From Plotosus lineatus (Eukaryota; Chordata; Actinopteri; Siluriformes; Plotosidae), in the NCBI GenBank assembly GCA_024760905.1, contig CM045735.1, forward strand, positions 29,261,249 to 29,325,248: a stretch of DNA of 64,000 bases, given 5' to 3'. Position numbers and translations under genes: made by a program. Shown in pieces: positions 51,160 through 61,140 of this stretch. A model generated the notes under the pieces. That model was not told where the DNA came from and did no database searches. It saw only the letters and a list, made by a program, of their open reading frames with translations. The first letter of the stretch is position 1; every line of letters starts with the position of its first letter.

Positions 51160-51650
51160 GGACTTAATTCATATGTGAACTGCATTGAGCCCAAGCAGCA
51201 GCCTTCAGTCGGAGCGGGGAGAAAACAGACACACAAACATTCAAAGCATTAACTTAGGTACTGTACTGGAATAATAATTGGAAAAGACTTTAATACTACA
51301 GCTTTGCAACAGTTCAGATGATTACTCCTCTTCAGGCACTTCAGAGGAAACTGTCGTTTCTTCAGGAGAAAGTCTTATTTCTTCAGAAGAGACAGCCAAT
51401 GTCATTACCTTTTTCTGGCGCTTAGCCGGCATTTGAGTGGCATCATAGAGCTTAACTGGTAATCAAAACACTAAAAAAAAAGGCTCTTTGACAACTTGTG
51501 CTGAGGAAAAAGGGACGTATACATCATCTCAACCAATCAGCATGAAGGAGGACAGTCATTGGCTGAATTTGAATCACGTGACAGTTGCTCAGCAATCCAC
51601 AAATAGTCAGAGGCGCGAGTGCAAAACCGCGAATAGTCAGGGGCCTACTG
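51160..51650 (-). mobile_element. Tigger-like element, truncated
   Basis: Right end GCGAATAGTCAGGGGCCTACTG then TA equals the reversed start of the element at 56816. ATTAACTTAGGTACTGTACT..GGAATAATAATTGGAAAAG and CTTCAGGAGAAAGTCTTATT are shared with 57064-57560 in opposite orientation. No second terminus found. Confidence 0.7.
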
Positions 51651-51652
51651 TA

Positions 51653-52189
51653 TTTCATTTTTCAACTTACAAAGTTTCATATCCAAATAGCATGTCAACA
51701 TCGAGGATCAACATCTCAGCCATCTGCAAACACACCTTATTGCTGTATCTTGTTGTTCCCACTGGTTCTTGCTTTTAGACGCCTCTTATTTCTTTACAAA
51801 CAGCTGATTGACTATTGTCAGCTCCCTCCCCTCCCAAATGTTCTGCTACTTTGGAAATCTGATGGTGTCTGTGCTCAGGGGATTCTAGTTTGAAAAAAAA
51901 ATGTTCATGAGTTATAGGATTTGATAAACCAGAGAAATGTTTTGTGTGTGGAACTTATACACAAGTTTAGCGTCTCACATAAATGCAGAAGGGCTCAACA
52001 TTTACGACAGTATTCTCTTCCATTTCTGAAATGTCTCCTGATGTAGATGTTGATGACGCTGAGGGTTCTGGTGATGGTGGATCGCATGGGATGGACACCT
52101 GAGCCTACATATCAGAAATATTATCATTATGATCATTATTATTAATATAACTATTTCCACAAAAAAATCTTGTAAAAACTTAATTAATT
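51653..52189. other. No recognised feature
   Basis: Short ORFs only; GGGATTCTAGTTTGAAAAAA and ATGTTGATGACGCTGAGG stretches show no known motif. Confidence 0.4.
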
Positions 52190-52542
52190 CATTTATTCAT
52201 TTTTTAAAGCAGCATAATCTTAATTACGGTCGTGGGGAGGCTGGTGCCCATTTCAGCTGACTCTGAGTGAAACGAGGTACACCCTAGACAGCTCGCCAGG
52301 CCATATCAGGACCAACACACACAAACATTCACATTCACACTTATGGACGATTTGGAAAAGTGGAACAGCCAAATGTGTATATTTTTGGACTGTGGGCGGA
52401 AACCAGAGTAGCCTGAGGAAATCCACACAAACATGGGGAGAACATTCAAGCGCCACACAAAAACACCTGAAACCAAAAATTGAACCCAGGCCTTTTTACT
52501 GTGAGGTGGATGTGCTAACCACTATGCCACTGTGCCACCTCT
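52190..52542 (-). mobile_element. tRNA-derived SINE (family S3)
   Basis: Near full length in reverse: TTAATTACGGTCGTGGGGAG, CATTTCAGCTGACTCTGAGT, TTTTGGACTGTGGGCGGAAA, then AATTGAACCCAGGCC..GTGCTAACCACTATGCCACT. Confidence 0.8.
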
Positions 52543-52607
52543 TGTAAAAACTATTTTTAATGATATTTAAGTACGTATACTGATATTCAGTTAAAGAATA
52601 TTCAAAT

Positions 52608-52950
52608 ACATGGTGGCCTAGTGGTTAACACATCCGCAACAAACAAAAAGGTCTTGTGTTCCTGTCCCGGGTTCGGTGAAGGCATTTCTATGTGAAGTTT
52701 GCATATTCTTTCTGTACTTACATGGGTTTCCTCTAGGTACTCTGGTTTCCTACCATAATTCAAAGATGTACACATTCAGCCAGATGGCTTTTCCAATTTT
52801 CTCTTGCTGTTAATGTTTTTGTGTGCATTTGCCCTGAGACAGACTGACAAGCTGTTTAGGGTGCACCATACTTTCGCCCAGTGTCAGCTGAGGTTGGTTC
52901 CAGCTTCCCAGCAACCCTAATGAGATTAAGTGGTTCAGCAAATGAGTGAG
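52608..52950 (+). mobile_element. tRNA-derived SINE (family S3)
   Basis: Forward copy facing away from the previous one: ATGGTGGCCTAGTGGTTAAC, GTTCCTGTCCCGGGTTC, GTGAAGTTTGCATATTCTTT, GACAAGCTGTTTAGGGTGCA, CAGCAACCCTAATGAGATTA. Confidence 0.78.
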
Positions 52951-53219
52951 ACTGTTTACCTTCTGCTCCTCTGGCTGACTGATTTGATTGTCTGTGCAGT
53001 GATTTTGTCATAGAGAAAAAACCCCAAGAATTAGAGGATTAGAGCAACACGAAAATAGAATTTATGTTGTATAAATATCTAACTTTACATTCAGTGCTGT
53101 CTTGAGCCTCGATTATGTCCCCCATGAATTAAGTGCTGAAAAATTATCCTGCAAGAGAAATTCTGAATGAAGAAGAATACACTTTGTAAGAGTTGATATA
53201 GTGTGAATGTTCATGCATT

Positions 53220-53221
<2 letters not shown>

Positions 53222-53274
<53 letters not shown>
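53222..53274 (+). repeat. (TG)n microsatellite
   Basis: About 26 units, no interruption. Confidence 0.95.
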
Positions 53275-53275
<1 letters not shown>

Positions 53276-53279
53276 AAAG

Positions 53280-54490
53280 TTTTTTAAAAATGTGTCAGTG
53301 GTAAAAATGTCTTCCTTCCAAAAACTTTTCATGGGCACCCATAATGAGATTTTGTCTGTAAGGAATTAAAAATTGTAAATATTAAAATGAATGCCTGAAA
53401 GCAGCTTAAGACCTTAACATAGCACGTTTCTCATACTGTTTTATATGTGAGCCACTCCACCGAAAGCAGGCTCTTGTGTCCAAACATGAAAAATGAGCTT
53501 TTTACACAGTCAGAAAGAGGAGACCCAAAGCTGCAAAATGCAGCAAAAAGTTTGTCAATACCTTGAAAACTGAGCGAGCTATGTCATTTCTTGTGTCAGC
53601 ATTCAACTAAAAATTTCAAAAGATGTTTTAGAGAAAAATGAGCACAAAGATTGCCCTTCTTCCAAGATCATTAGTCCATAGCAACCAAACATTTTTATGC
53701 ACTTCAGCCATATAAACTTTTAGAAAACATGTCTCGGAAGAGTTTTAGGAAGAGTTAATAAGAGAAATCATCCTCATTTTAATCTGACAGGCACTTTTTA
53801 AACCCATCAGTCACCGTGGTAACAGTAACAAAAAACAACATTTTTTTCATTTCTGTTTATTCCAATAAGATCAGGATCTATCTTTTTGATCATTATATTA
53901 AGGTTCAAATGCCTTCAAATAATACTGATTGAAAAAAACACTGTCAGGTTCAAACAATCACACTGAAATTAAGAAAACTATATATAAGATAACCATATAA
54001 CTAAACTCTCTGATCTCTTTACACAAGTAAGCTTCATCAACTCTGCCCTCAGCATTATCATCTTCATCTATATCCTGATCAGCAGATAAAATCACATCTT
54101 CTTCACAAACACCAGTCATCACACTTTTATTAACAGATGCCTCTTCTTCATCAACATCAAAATCAAAATCTTTATCAACACAGCTGGTATCATCATCATC
54201 ATCATCAGTTTGTTTATATGTAAAAGGTATGAAACATTTAAGTATTTTTCAGGTCTTGACCTATTTTCGTACAAAACTAAACAACCCACGATCCAGCATG
54301 TCCAGTCCAGACAAGATTACACACAAATCAAATGATCAAAAAATTCCATAATCAAATTTTGCATGCAGAGAAAAATACCAATACTCATAAAATACTCATA
54401 TTAAGTTTCTAAAGTACATAATACTGAGCGTATGGGAGTTTCTTTGACTGTATTACAATGGAATCATGTCTTTTTCTTAATATTCCAGCA
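53280..54490. other. AT-rich region with an acidic-coding minus-strand patch
   Basis: On the minus strand 54215-54010 encodes a D/E-rich stretch (TDDDDDDTSCVDKDFDFDVD then EEEASVN..) that could be the acidic start of a transposase-like protein, but stops interrupt it and no domain is recognisable. Contains a TCATCATCATCATCA repeat at 54190. Confidence 0.3.
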
Positions 54491-54502
54491 GACCTGAGGT
54501 AT

Positions 54503-54506
<4 letters not shown>

Positions 54507-54551
<45 letters not shown>

Positions 54552-54688
54552 TAAGCAGTGGGTGACTGCTCATTTGTGCATCTATCGCACCATTTGAACT
54601 CATTTGCCCCACTCCCTTCATATACTGTATTTTCTTCCATTCAAATTGCTCTAGTCCATCTGGATGCTGCTCATTTAACCGTTTGCAC

Positions 54689-54738
<50 letters not shown>
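54507..54738 (+). repeat. Paired (CA)n and (TG)n microsatellites
   Basis: (CA)n 54507-54548 and (TG)n 54693-54738 are inverted complements separated by about 144 bases of non-repetitive sequence, so the segment can fold into a large hairpin. Confidence 0.85.
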
Positions 54739-55435
54739 AATGTGACAAAGAGAGACAAGGAGAGAGAGAGAGAAATAATCTTCTTCAAAGCCGAATTCCA
54801 GCATCGAATTTAACATCTATACTAATGCTGCTAGACTTCACAGATGACAATTCACTCTCCTTTTCCAGAAATTATGTGTATTCACAATCTTATGAATAAA
54901 CTTACTTACTGTGATTGAAGAGAAAGTCGGAGATAAGTTCCGCATGCGGTATACTAGTGTCAGGAAGTAAACCGGAAGTTAACGTGTGACGGGCACTGCA
55001 TATGTGCAAGACAGAGCTCACCAATCAGGGTGCTCGTTTCAGATCTTCCTTAGCAACTAGCCTGCATTGTTTGCGTGCATATTGTCTTTATAATCTTTAT
55101 TTTATTCACTGAAACGGCATTTTAATATTAAAACAGTATCCAAAATGGAGAGACTACTTCACGACCGTTCTTCTGGTGTGTGGATTATAGTGTGTCTTGT
55201 ACCGAACTCGGTGAATAATTGCAAAGAACACCGGTAAGTTTTCTACTGTTTTTATCTAGTTTTATGAAGGTACTCGTCAGAAAAATGGGGAAAAAAGACA
55301 TTTTTAGTGAGTTTTAGTCGATTTCACTTGAGCAAGTGATGGTTGAATATTTGTTTTAATGGTTTATGCAAAAATCCGAATTTCAATAAAAAAAAATGAC
55401 CATTTTAACTTTTTTGGCCATTTTGCCGAAAGTAG

Positions 55436-55751
55436 TCCGTGCGACAAGCGCCTACATTCAGTGAAGCGCCTCACATATCTGGGATACACAGGCAATTCAA
55501 CAATGGTAGTGAAAACGGCTGAGAGTATTTCGGCATGTACCACCGGGAAGAGACCCCGGGGTCAACCTAGAACATGCTGGAGGGATTATGTGTCTCGGCT
55601 GGTTTAGAAACGCCTTGGTGTGTCCCCCCGGAAGAGCTGGAGGTAGTAGGTGGGGAGAGAGACATCTGGATCTCATTGCTTAGGCTGCTGCCCCCATGTC
55701 CCGACCCCAGATTAAACGGAGAAAGAAGACGATGATGATGATGATGATGAT
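55436..55751 (+). mobile_element. LINE 3' end with (GAT)n tail
   Basis: Encodes KRLTYLGYTGNSTMVVKTAE, GKRPRGQPRTCWRDYVSRLV and, after stops, KRLGVSPRKSWR and CPHVPTPD, the C-terminal end of a fish non-LTR retrotransposon ORF (pattern GRPRGRPRTRWRDYI). Ends in a GATGATGATGATGAT tail at 55731-55751. Confidence 0.65.
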
Positions 55752-55966
55752 ATATACATACAGCTATATATATGTATTTTTGCAGCATGGCTTAGTAATA
55801 CTTGTGCATAGTAAAAAAACAATTAATGTACCAGCATAGTCCTGTTGAATTTACATGTGATTGTGGTAAAAAAAAAAAAAAAAGTAGGAATATGTTATGT
55901 GCATTCTGCATTGAGTGATATCACCTGCTATCCAATAACGTTGTCAGTCACATTTCAAAGATTGCT

Positions 55967-56075
55967 CATCATCATCATCTTCTGCTGGGGACCAGGGTTA
56001 TGATGCAGGAGCAGCAGCCTAAGCATTGGGGTTCAGAAGTCCCTCTCCCAAGCTACTTCCTCCAGCCTTCCAGGA
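55967..56075 (-). mobile_element. LINE 3' end with (ATC)n tail, opposite orientation
   Basis: CATCATCATCATCTTCTGCT..GGAGCAGCAGCCTAAGCATT..CCCAAGCTACTTCCTCCAGC is the reverse complement of the same family's end (compare GGAGCTGGAGGTAGTAGGTG and GCTTAGGCTGCTGCCCCC at 55630-55700). Confidence 0.65.
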
Positions 56076-56254
56076 GGAAAATGCGAAAATGAGTTTTAGA
56101 AAATCAATTCAAACTGTCCTGACATATCCGGCATGAGTGCACTCAAATGACAAAGTGAAATGCAAAGTAAAACTTTCTTGTTTTGATTCAAGGTAATTTG
56201 AAATGAACTGAAAAATGCCCTGCAACATTGTATACTCAATCACCAATTACTAAA

Positions 56255-56695
56255 TGGATTTTCAGTTTGTCCAATTGCATGAGGTGAATATTGAATTGCC
56301 ATATACAGTACCCAGAGATCGCAAGTTCGAATTTGGTTTCATGCCACAGCCATCCATAACCGGGAGTCTATGGGAGCTAATTGGCCAAACTCTCATGGGA
56401 GGAAGGGATGGCATACACTCACTTCCCTGTCACTCACAGCAATTGCCAGCCAATCTTGGGTGGATTTGAGTTCTTGTGTACGAGGCGGTGGACAGTGCTT
56501 TCCGTCTGAGTGTGTTGGACCGTCCCAAATGCGTATGCACAGCAGTTCGAAAAGAGGCGGGTGACCAACATTGCATGTCATGAAAGGTTGTGTGAATGTT
56601 TTCACACCTCCTTGGTCGGTGGTGATCATGTGATAGGGAAGGCAATACTTGACTACTTGAAGGGTGGAAAATGGATATGATAAATTAAGGAAAAA
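56255..56695 (+). mobile_element. tRNA-derived SINE (family S7)
   Basis: CCAGAGATCGCAAGTTCGAA (B-box-like), CCATCCATAACCGGGAGTCT, GGAGCTAATTGGCCAAACTC, GGGAGGAAGGGATGGCATAC, GTTCGAAAAGAGGCGGGTG: a SINE type common in several teleosts. Diverged. Confidence 0.55.
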
Positions 56696-56815
56696 TGTGT
56701 GGGGGGGGTGACTTCCCATATGGATTTTGGTGCTAAGTATCTTCCATAATCCTGAAGTCCAAGTTCCTTTTTGGTGAATTAGCTTTTCAAAAAGGATTGA
56801 TTGATTCAGTTATTA

Positions 56816-57886
56816 CAGTAGGCCCTTGACTAGTCACGGTTTTGCACCTACGATTGGAATATTCGTTGACTGCCGAGCAACAGGCACGTGATTCAAATTC
56901 AGCCAAGGTCTGTCCTCCTTTCTCCTGATTGGTTGAGCTGATGTCCCGCCCCTTTTTCCTCATTTGCGCACAGGTTGTCAATGAGCCTCTTTTTTGTGTG
57001 TGTTTTAATTACCAGTTAAGCTCTATTATATCACTCAAACCTGGCTAAGCGATAGAAAACGCTGGATGTCTCTTCTGAAGAAATAAGACTTTCTCCTGAG
57101 AACGACGGTTTTCTCTGAACTGTTTTATTAAAATCTTTTTCAATTATTATTCCAGTACAGTACCTAAGTTCATGTTTATACGTGAGATTCTATGTTCTGT
57201 AGCATGTTTAATAAACGGTACCAAAAGGATAAACTTTATTACAGTACTCTTCATGTCCTTTTACATTGAACTTGGAGTGGAGTGACGTCTTCAAGATGGC
57301 GCTGCCTAGAGGCCAACGTCGCGGAATTCTCAGAGTCAAATTGTTTCTTGGTTCGTTTTAATTTGTTTGTTCATGTTTTGCACTATGCTCGTCTATGACC
57401 GATCGACCCTACTACAACTATGAGCAGCTTCAGCTTCGGGCAACTAAGCACGCAACAACTTCTATCGTGAGCTAATATGTTATGGGAGCTCAATGCAATG
57501 CACAAACATTCTAAGAATTAACTTAGGTAGTGTACTGGAATAATAATTGAAAAAGACTTTAAAACGAGTGCTTTACAACAGTATATGCTGTATAATGTTT
57601 ATATTTTATCATCAATAAAAATAAGAATAAAAATTGAAAAGTTTTTCTTAATAATTACTATATTTTACTACATTAATACTGTATTAATGAGTAAGACTGC
57701 CTATAGAATGTGTTGAAGACGCATATTTTAACGCATATAATTGGTACATAGTATTTCACTTCCGGTTGCTCATTCTCGCATGTGACGTGATACATGGGGT
57801 TTTACTTCCAGGTACAGAACTCGCAGCTTATCTCGATTCGTGGGAGGGCCCGGAACCGAACCCCCGCGAATGTCAAGGGCCTACTG
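56816..57886 (+). mobile_element. Tigger-like (TcMar) element with intact termini and TA duplication
   Basis: TA at 56814-56815 and 57887-57888. Starts CAGTAGGCCCTTGAC and ends GTCAAGGGCCTACTG, a perfect 15-bp inverted repeat. No transposase ORF. An internal stretch at 57265-57470 (CTTCAAGATGGCGCTGCCTA) resembles a retroelement leader and may be nested. Confidence 0.85.
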
Positions 57887-57952
57887 TATTTTGTTCTTGT
57901 CACTAATTCAACAACCAAGTAGAAAAGCCTATTTTTCTATTGGCTTACGAGA

Positions 57953-58296
57953 GATTTCGTTTCAGCTTTTTCCCTTTTTCAGGTGTTGACACAGCGAATG
58001 ATTTGCGTATATGATTTGGCGTAGGTTTTTATGCCGGATGCCCTTCCTGACACAACCCTTTATTTAGCAAGGGACAGAACACGCTGACGGCTTTGCAGCC
58101 TTCTCCTTACGAAAGACAGCAATGATTCTTTTACATGCCTCTCACCATAAACAGTGAGAGACATGCCAGCCTTTGATAACCCAGTTAGCTGCACTGGGGG
58201 GGACAGTGACAACCCTGTGGAGAGTGGGACTCGAACCCCCAACCTTAGGATCAGCGAGCCAGCACCCTATACCACTAGACCACCACTGCCCCCCAG
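57953..58296 (-). mobile_element. tRNA-derived SINE (family S1), full length
   Basis: Left: TTTCAGCTTTTTCCC..ACAGCGAATGATTTGCG, GGATGCCCTTCCTGACACAA. Right: TGGGACTCGAACCCCCAACC and CCTATACCACTAGACCACCA (reversed A and B boxes). Body as in the copies at 16145 and 20681. Confidence 0.87.
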
Positions 58297-58770
58297 TGGC
58301 TCATAACACTCATATTCATGAAGTCTTAGGTTAAAGGTTACCTGGCTTTTTTAATGCAAGCAAATAAGCCTTTATTCTCTGATTTTATGAATATAAGTAT
58401 TGAGAACCAATACAAAAATAATGTCTCATAACTCCTATATCACTGTATTAATAAAAAAGTATAATGGAAAAGAGTGTATCTACTGCCACTTCAGTGAACA
58501 CACTCAAACACAGACCAAATGACCATACTAGATGTAAATATTATAAAAATATAAACTCCCTATATATGTTCTTATTATATACTACACTACACAGGAGTGA
58601 TGTCAGCTGACTGGTTCGATCGCACAGGTAATTAACAACAGGCGAGGTGGATGTGGCTGAATAGTCCCTAAGAAAGAATGTCGAAGAGACTATTGAATCG
58701 AATGGCATGCACTGAGCTTGAGGTGCATCAGTGTCTTAGTGTTTTATATGTACTAGTATATATATATATA
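58297..58770. other. AT-rich stretch, nothing recognised
   Basis: No ORF with a motif; ends in a TA repeat at 58755-58770 which is the target site of the next SINE. Confidence 0.45.
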
Positions 58771-59187
58771 GCACACACAGGCCTCCGTCAGTCCCGAAGG
58801 ACTATGGCTGCGCTCTGGCCAGTATCCCGACTGGTGATACTCCCCAGTGCACAGAGCCTGGGTAGGGAGTCATGAGGGACAGGCTGTTACCCAAGCAGCA
58901 AGTCCCCCCCTGTCTCGGCGCCACCGGAAGGATCCAATGGAAAGGCAAGTGCCGATACGACTGGGTTCCAGTGCCGCTGCAGGAGAGAAACTACGGTCAA
59001 TTTAGAACGGCCAATTAACCTACAGTGCACGTCTTTGGATTGCGGGGGAAACCGGAGCACCCGGAGGAAACCCGCACAAGCACGGGGAGAACATGCAAAC
59101 TCCACACAGAAACGCCCAGGCCGGGAATCGAACCCGGGCCTTCTTGCTGTGAGGCGGACGTGCTAACCACTACGCCACCGTGCCGCC
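58771..59187 (-). mobile_element. Intact tRNA-derived SINE (family S3 head, distinct tail)
   Basis: Best-preserved SINE head here: from the right, GGCACGGTGGCGTAGTGGTT (A box) and GGGTTCGATTCCCGG (B box), body GTGTGGAGTTTGCATGTTCT, GTTAATTGGCCGTTCTAAAT, then a different 3' part (GCAGCGGCACTGGAACCC.., ACTGGCCAGAGCGCAGCC, CTTCGGGACTGACGGAGGC). It sits between TA repeats (58755-58770, 59189-59216), so its target duplication cannot be fixed. High GC and clean boxes suggest a young copy. Confidence 0.85.
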
Positions 59188-59655
59188 TGTTATATATATA
59201 TATATATATATATATATCTACATACACACACCATATTCGACGTGATAAGCACCCATGGCGCTTAAAAAATTGGAGTGGGTTTGGCGCTTATTAAAATGTT
59301 ACCAGCAGAGTGGAACTGTAAGTGCATACCTTCGAGGTGAAAAATATGAATAATAACAGAACAATAAAAGAGTTTTACTGGTATTTGTGTTATTCATTTT
59401 TCGGTATCAAGCAAACTACTTACATCAAAGCTGAAAATAAACAGAAAACAACATAAATTAAAAAAAAGACTTTTCCTTCCCATACTTTTCCCTCCCAGTG
59501 CTTTTCCTTTAAACATTTTCCCAAGTAAAATAAGCCAATCAACACAAATGTCAACTTTAGTGCATGGCAAGTTGAACCAATCAACATGAACATAAACAAA
59601 CGTACATGGCCTGGAACGTTTTTAAATTTATTAAGTTAGTGAGCAGGAGAATCGG

Positions 59656-59937
59656 GTGGAAAATACTCATCATCACTTTATGATAGGTCCATATCCGGCT
59701 CATCTCCATTCATTCACAGCATCCGATAGTTTTGCTGTAGCAGTTTCTAATGGTTCATTGGTTGTTGGACATTTACCAAGAGAAAATAAAATATTTTCTT
59801 GTTTTTTAAAGTACGGCGGAACAATCAAATGTGTTGTTACTGATGAACATTATAGACATTCCCCAGTGGCAGGGGGTCTTGAAATACCGTGTAAACTCAC
59901 TTTTACAGGCAGTGAACACCTCATTTTAGGGTTATAG
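59656..59937 (+). CDS. HIRAN-like ORF, probably transposon-derived
   Basis: 93 codons. The segment FAVAVSNGSLVVGHLPREN, preceded by aspartate in TASDS and followed by KYGGTIKCVV..GGLEIPCKLTFTG, matches the pattern of HIRAN domains (D-x-x-AVAV..vGhlPRe). In fish, stand-alone HIRAN-like ORFs often occur in multicopy, transposon-associated genes. Start is the first ATG of the frame; no promoter or introns can be assigned. GCGCTTATT motifs at about 59284 and 60033 flank it at a distance and might mark element ends. Confidence 0.45.
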   Translation: MENTHHHFMIGPYPAHLHSFTASDSFAVAVSNGSLVVGHLPRENKIFSCFLKYGGTIKCVVTDEHYRHSPVAGGLEIPCKLTFTGSEHLILGL

Positions 59938-60515
59938 AGACTGATTGAATAAAATTGGTAAGTTTGAACTACAATTTTGCTCCCAGTACACATGGGTGGT
60001 TATTGGACATAAGATCAAAAACATTGGGGAGCGCTTATTGGAGCAAAGTGTTTATTACGTTGAATACAGTATGCATATCAACTTTAAAAGTCCAAACTTC
60101 AGCATGCAGCAAGTAAATGTCCAGGAAGCCTAATATACAATTTTGGCCTTGTTACCTTGAAAAGTAAGCCAGGCTCACTCACACACAAACCCATCCTAAC
60201 ACTCATAGTAGTGAGCCAGCACACTAAGTTTGACTGCTCCAGCTTTAGCGTGGGTCAAGTAACTTAACTAAATACTGACTATACAAAAAAATCCTAAACA
60301 AAGGTTCTTATGTTCCAGTTTTATTAGAAACATGAACAATTATATACCCGACACAGAACACCACAAGAGTTTATGCTGCAATAAAGACAACGAAAACTGA
60401 ATTATGTACTCCTTTGGTGTGAACCTTCAGATCTCAAGTTGTCATGTGGCGCCTCCTGTTGGTCACTCGAAAAGTAACGAATATAATGCACATTTTAGGC
60501 TTGTTCTTCGCCGTT

Positions 60516-60750
60516 CATTTTCTGTAGCCACTTAATCCTAATTAGGGTCGTGGGGAGGCTGGTGCCCATCCCAGCCGACTCCGGGCAAGGGCAGAGTACA
60601 CCCTGAACAGCTCGCCAGGCCATCACAGGGCAGAAGCACGCTGACGGCTTTTCAGCTACTCTTGTCAAAAGTCAGTAATTGTTCTTTTACATGAACCTCA
60701 CACCATAGACAGTGAGATACATGGCCGGCCTTTGATAACCCAAATAATTT
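60516..60750 (-). mobile_element. Chimeric SINE (family S2), 5'-truncated
   Basis: TCTGTAGCCACTTAATCCTA, CCATCCCAGCCGACTCCGGG, GCTCGCCAGGCCATCACAGG, then AAAGTCAGTAATTGTTCTTT, CATAGACAGTGAGATACATG and CCTTTGATAACCC. Well preserved tail. Confidence 0.82.
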
Positions 60751-60984
60751 TAGGCTTGAAATAAACGGAAATAAACTTTTAGTACTGTTTAGTAGATGCA
60801 AACTGAGTGAATTTAGAAACGGACTAATTTGGTGATCATTTTAAAAGCCCTTTCATGACCCAACTACTGTTCAAAATAAAACTCTAGATTAATTAGTTAA
60901 ATTCCCACCACCCAAACTCATAATACATATACTAGATTTCAAAATGCAACTGTGGAGATTCATTCTTATCACAATAAGAGTGAA

Positions 60985-61140
60985 TTGTGGGGCCAGTGCT
61001 GTGATGTTACCACGTCCGCCTCCCACCAAGAACATCCTGGGTTTGATTTCCAGACTCAGGAGTTTCTGTGAAGTTTGCATTCTCTCCCCATGCTTTACAT
61101 GAGTTTCCTCAGAGGACATATTGCCTCTAGGTATCAACCA
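60985..61140 (+). mobile_element. SINE head fragment (family S3)
   Basis: GGGGCCAGTGCTGTGATGTT, ATCCTGGGTTTGATTTCC, GTTTCTGTGAAGTTTGCATT, CATGAGTTTCCTCAGAGG. Confidence 0.6.
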
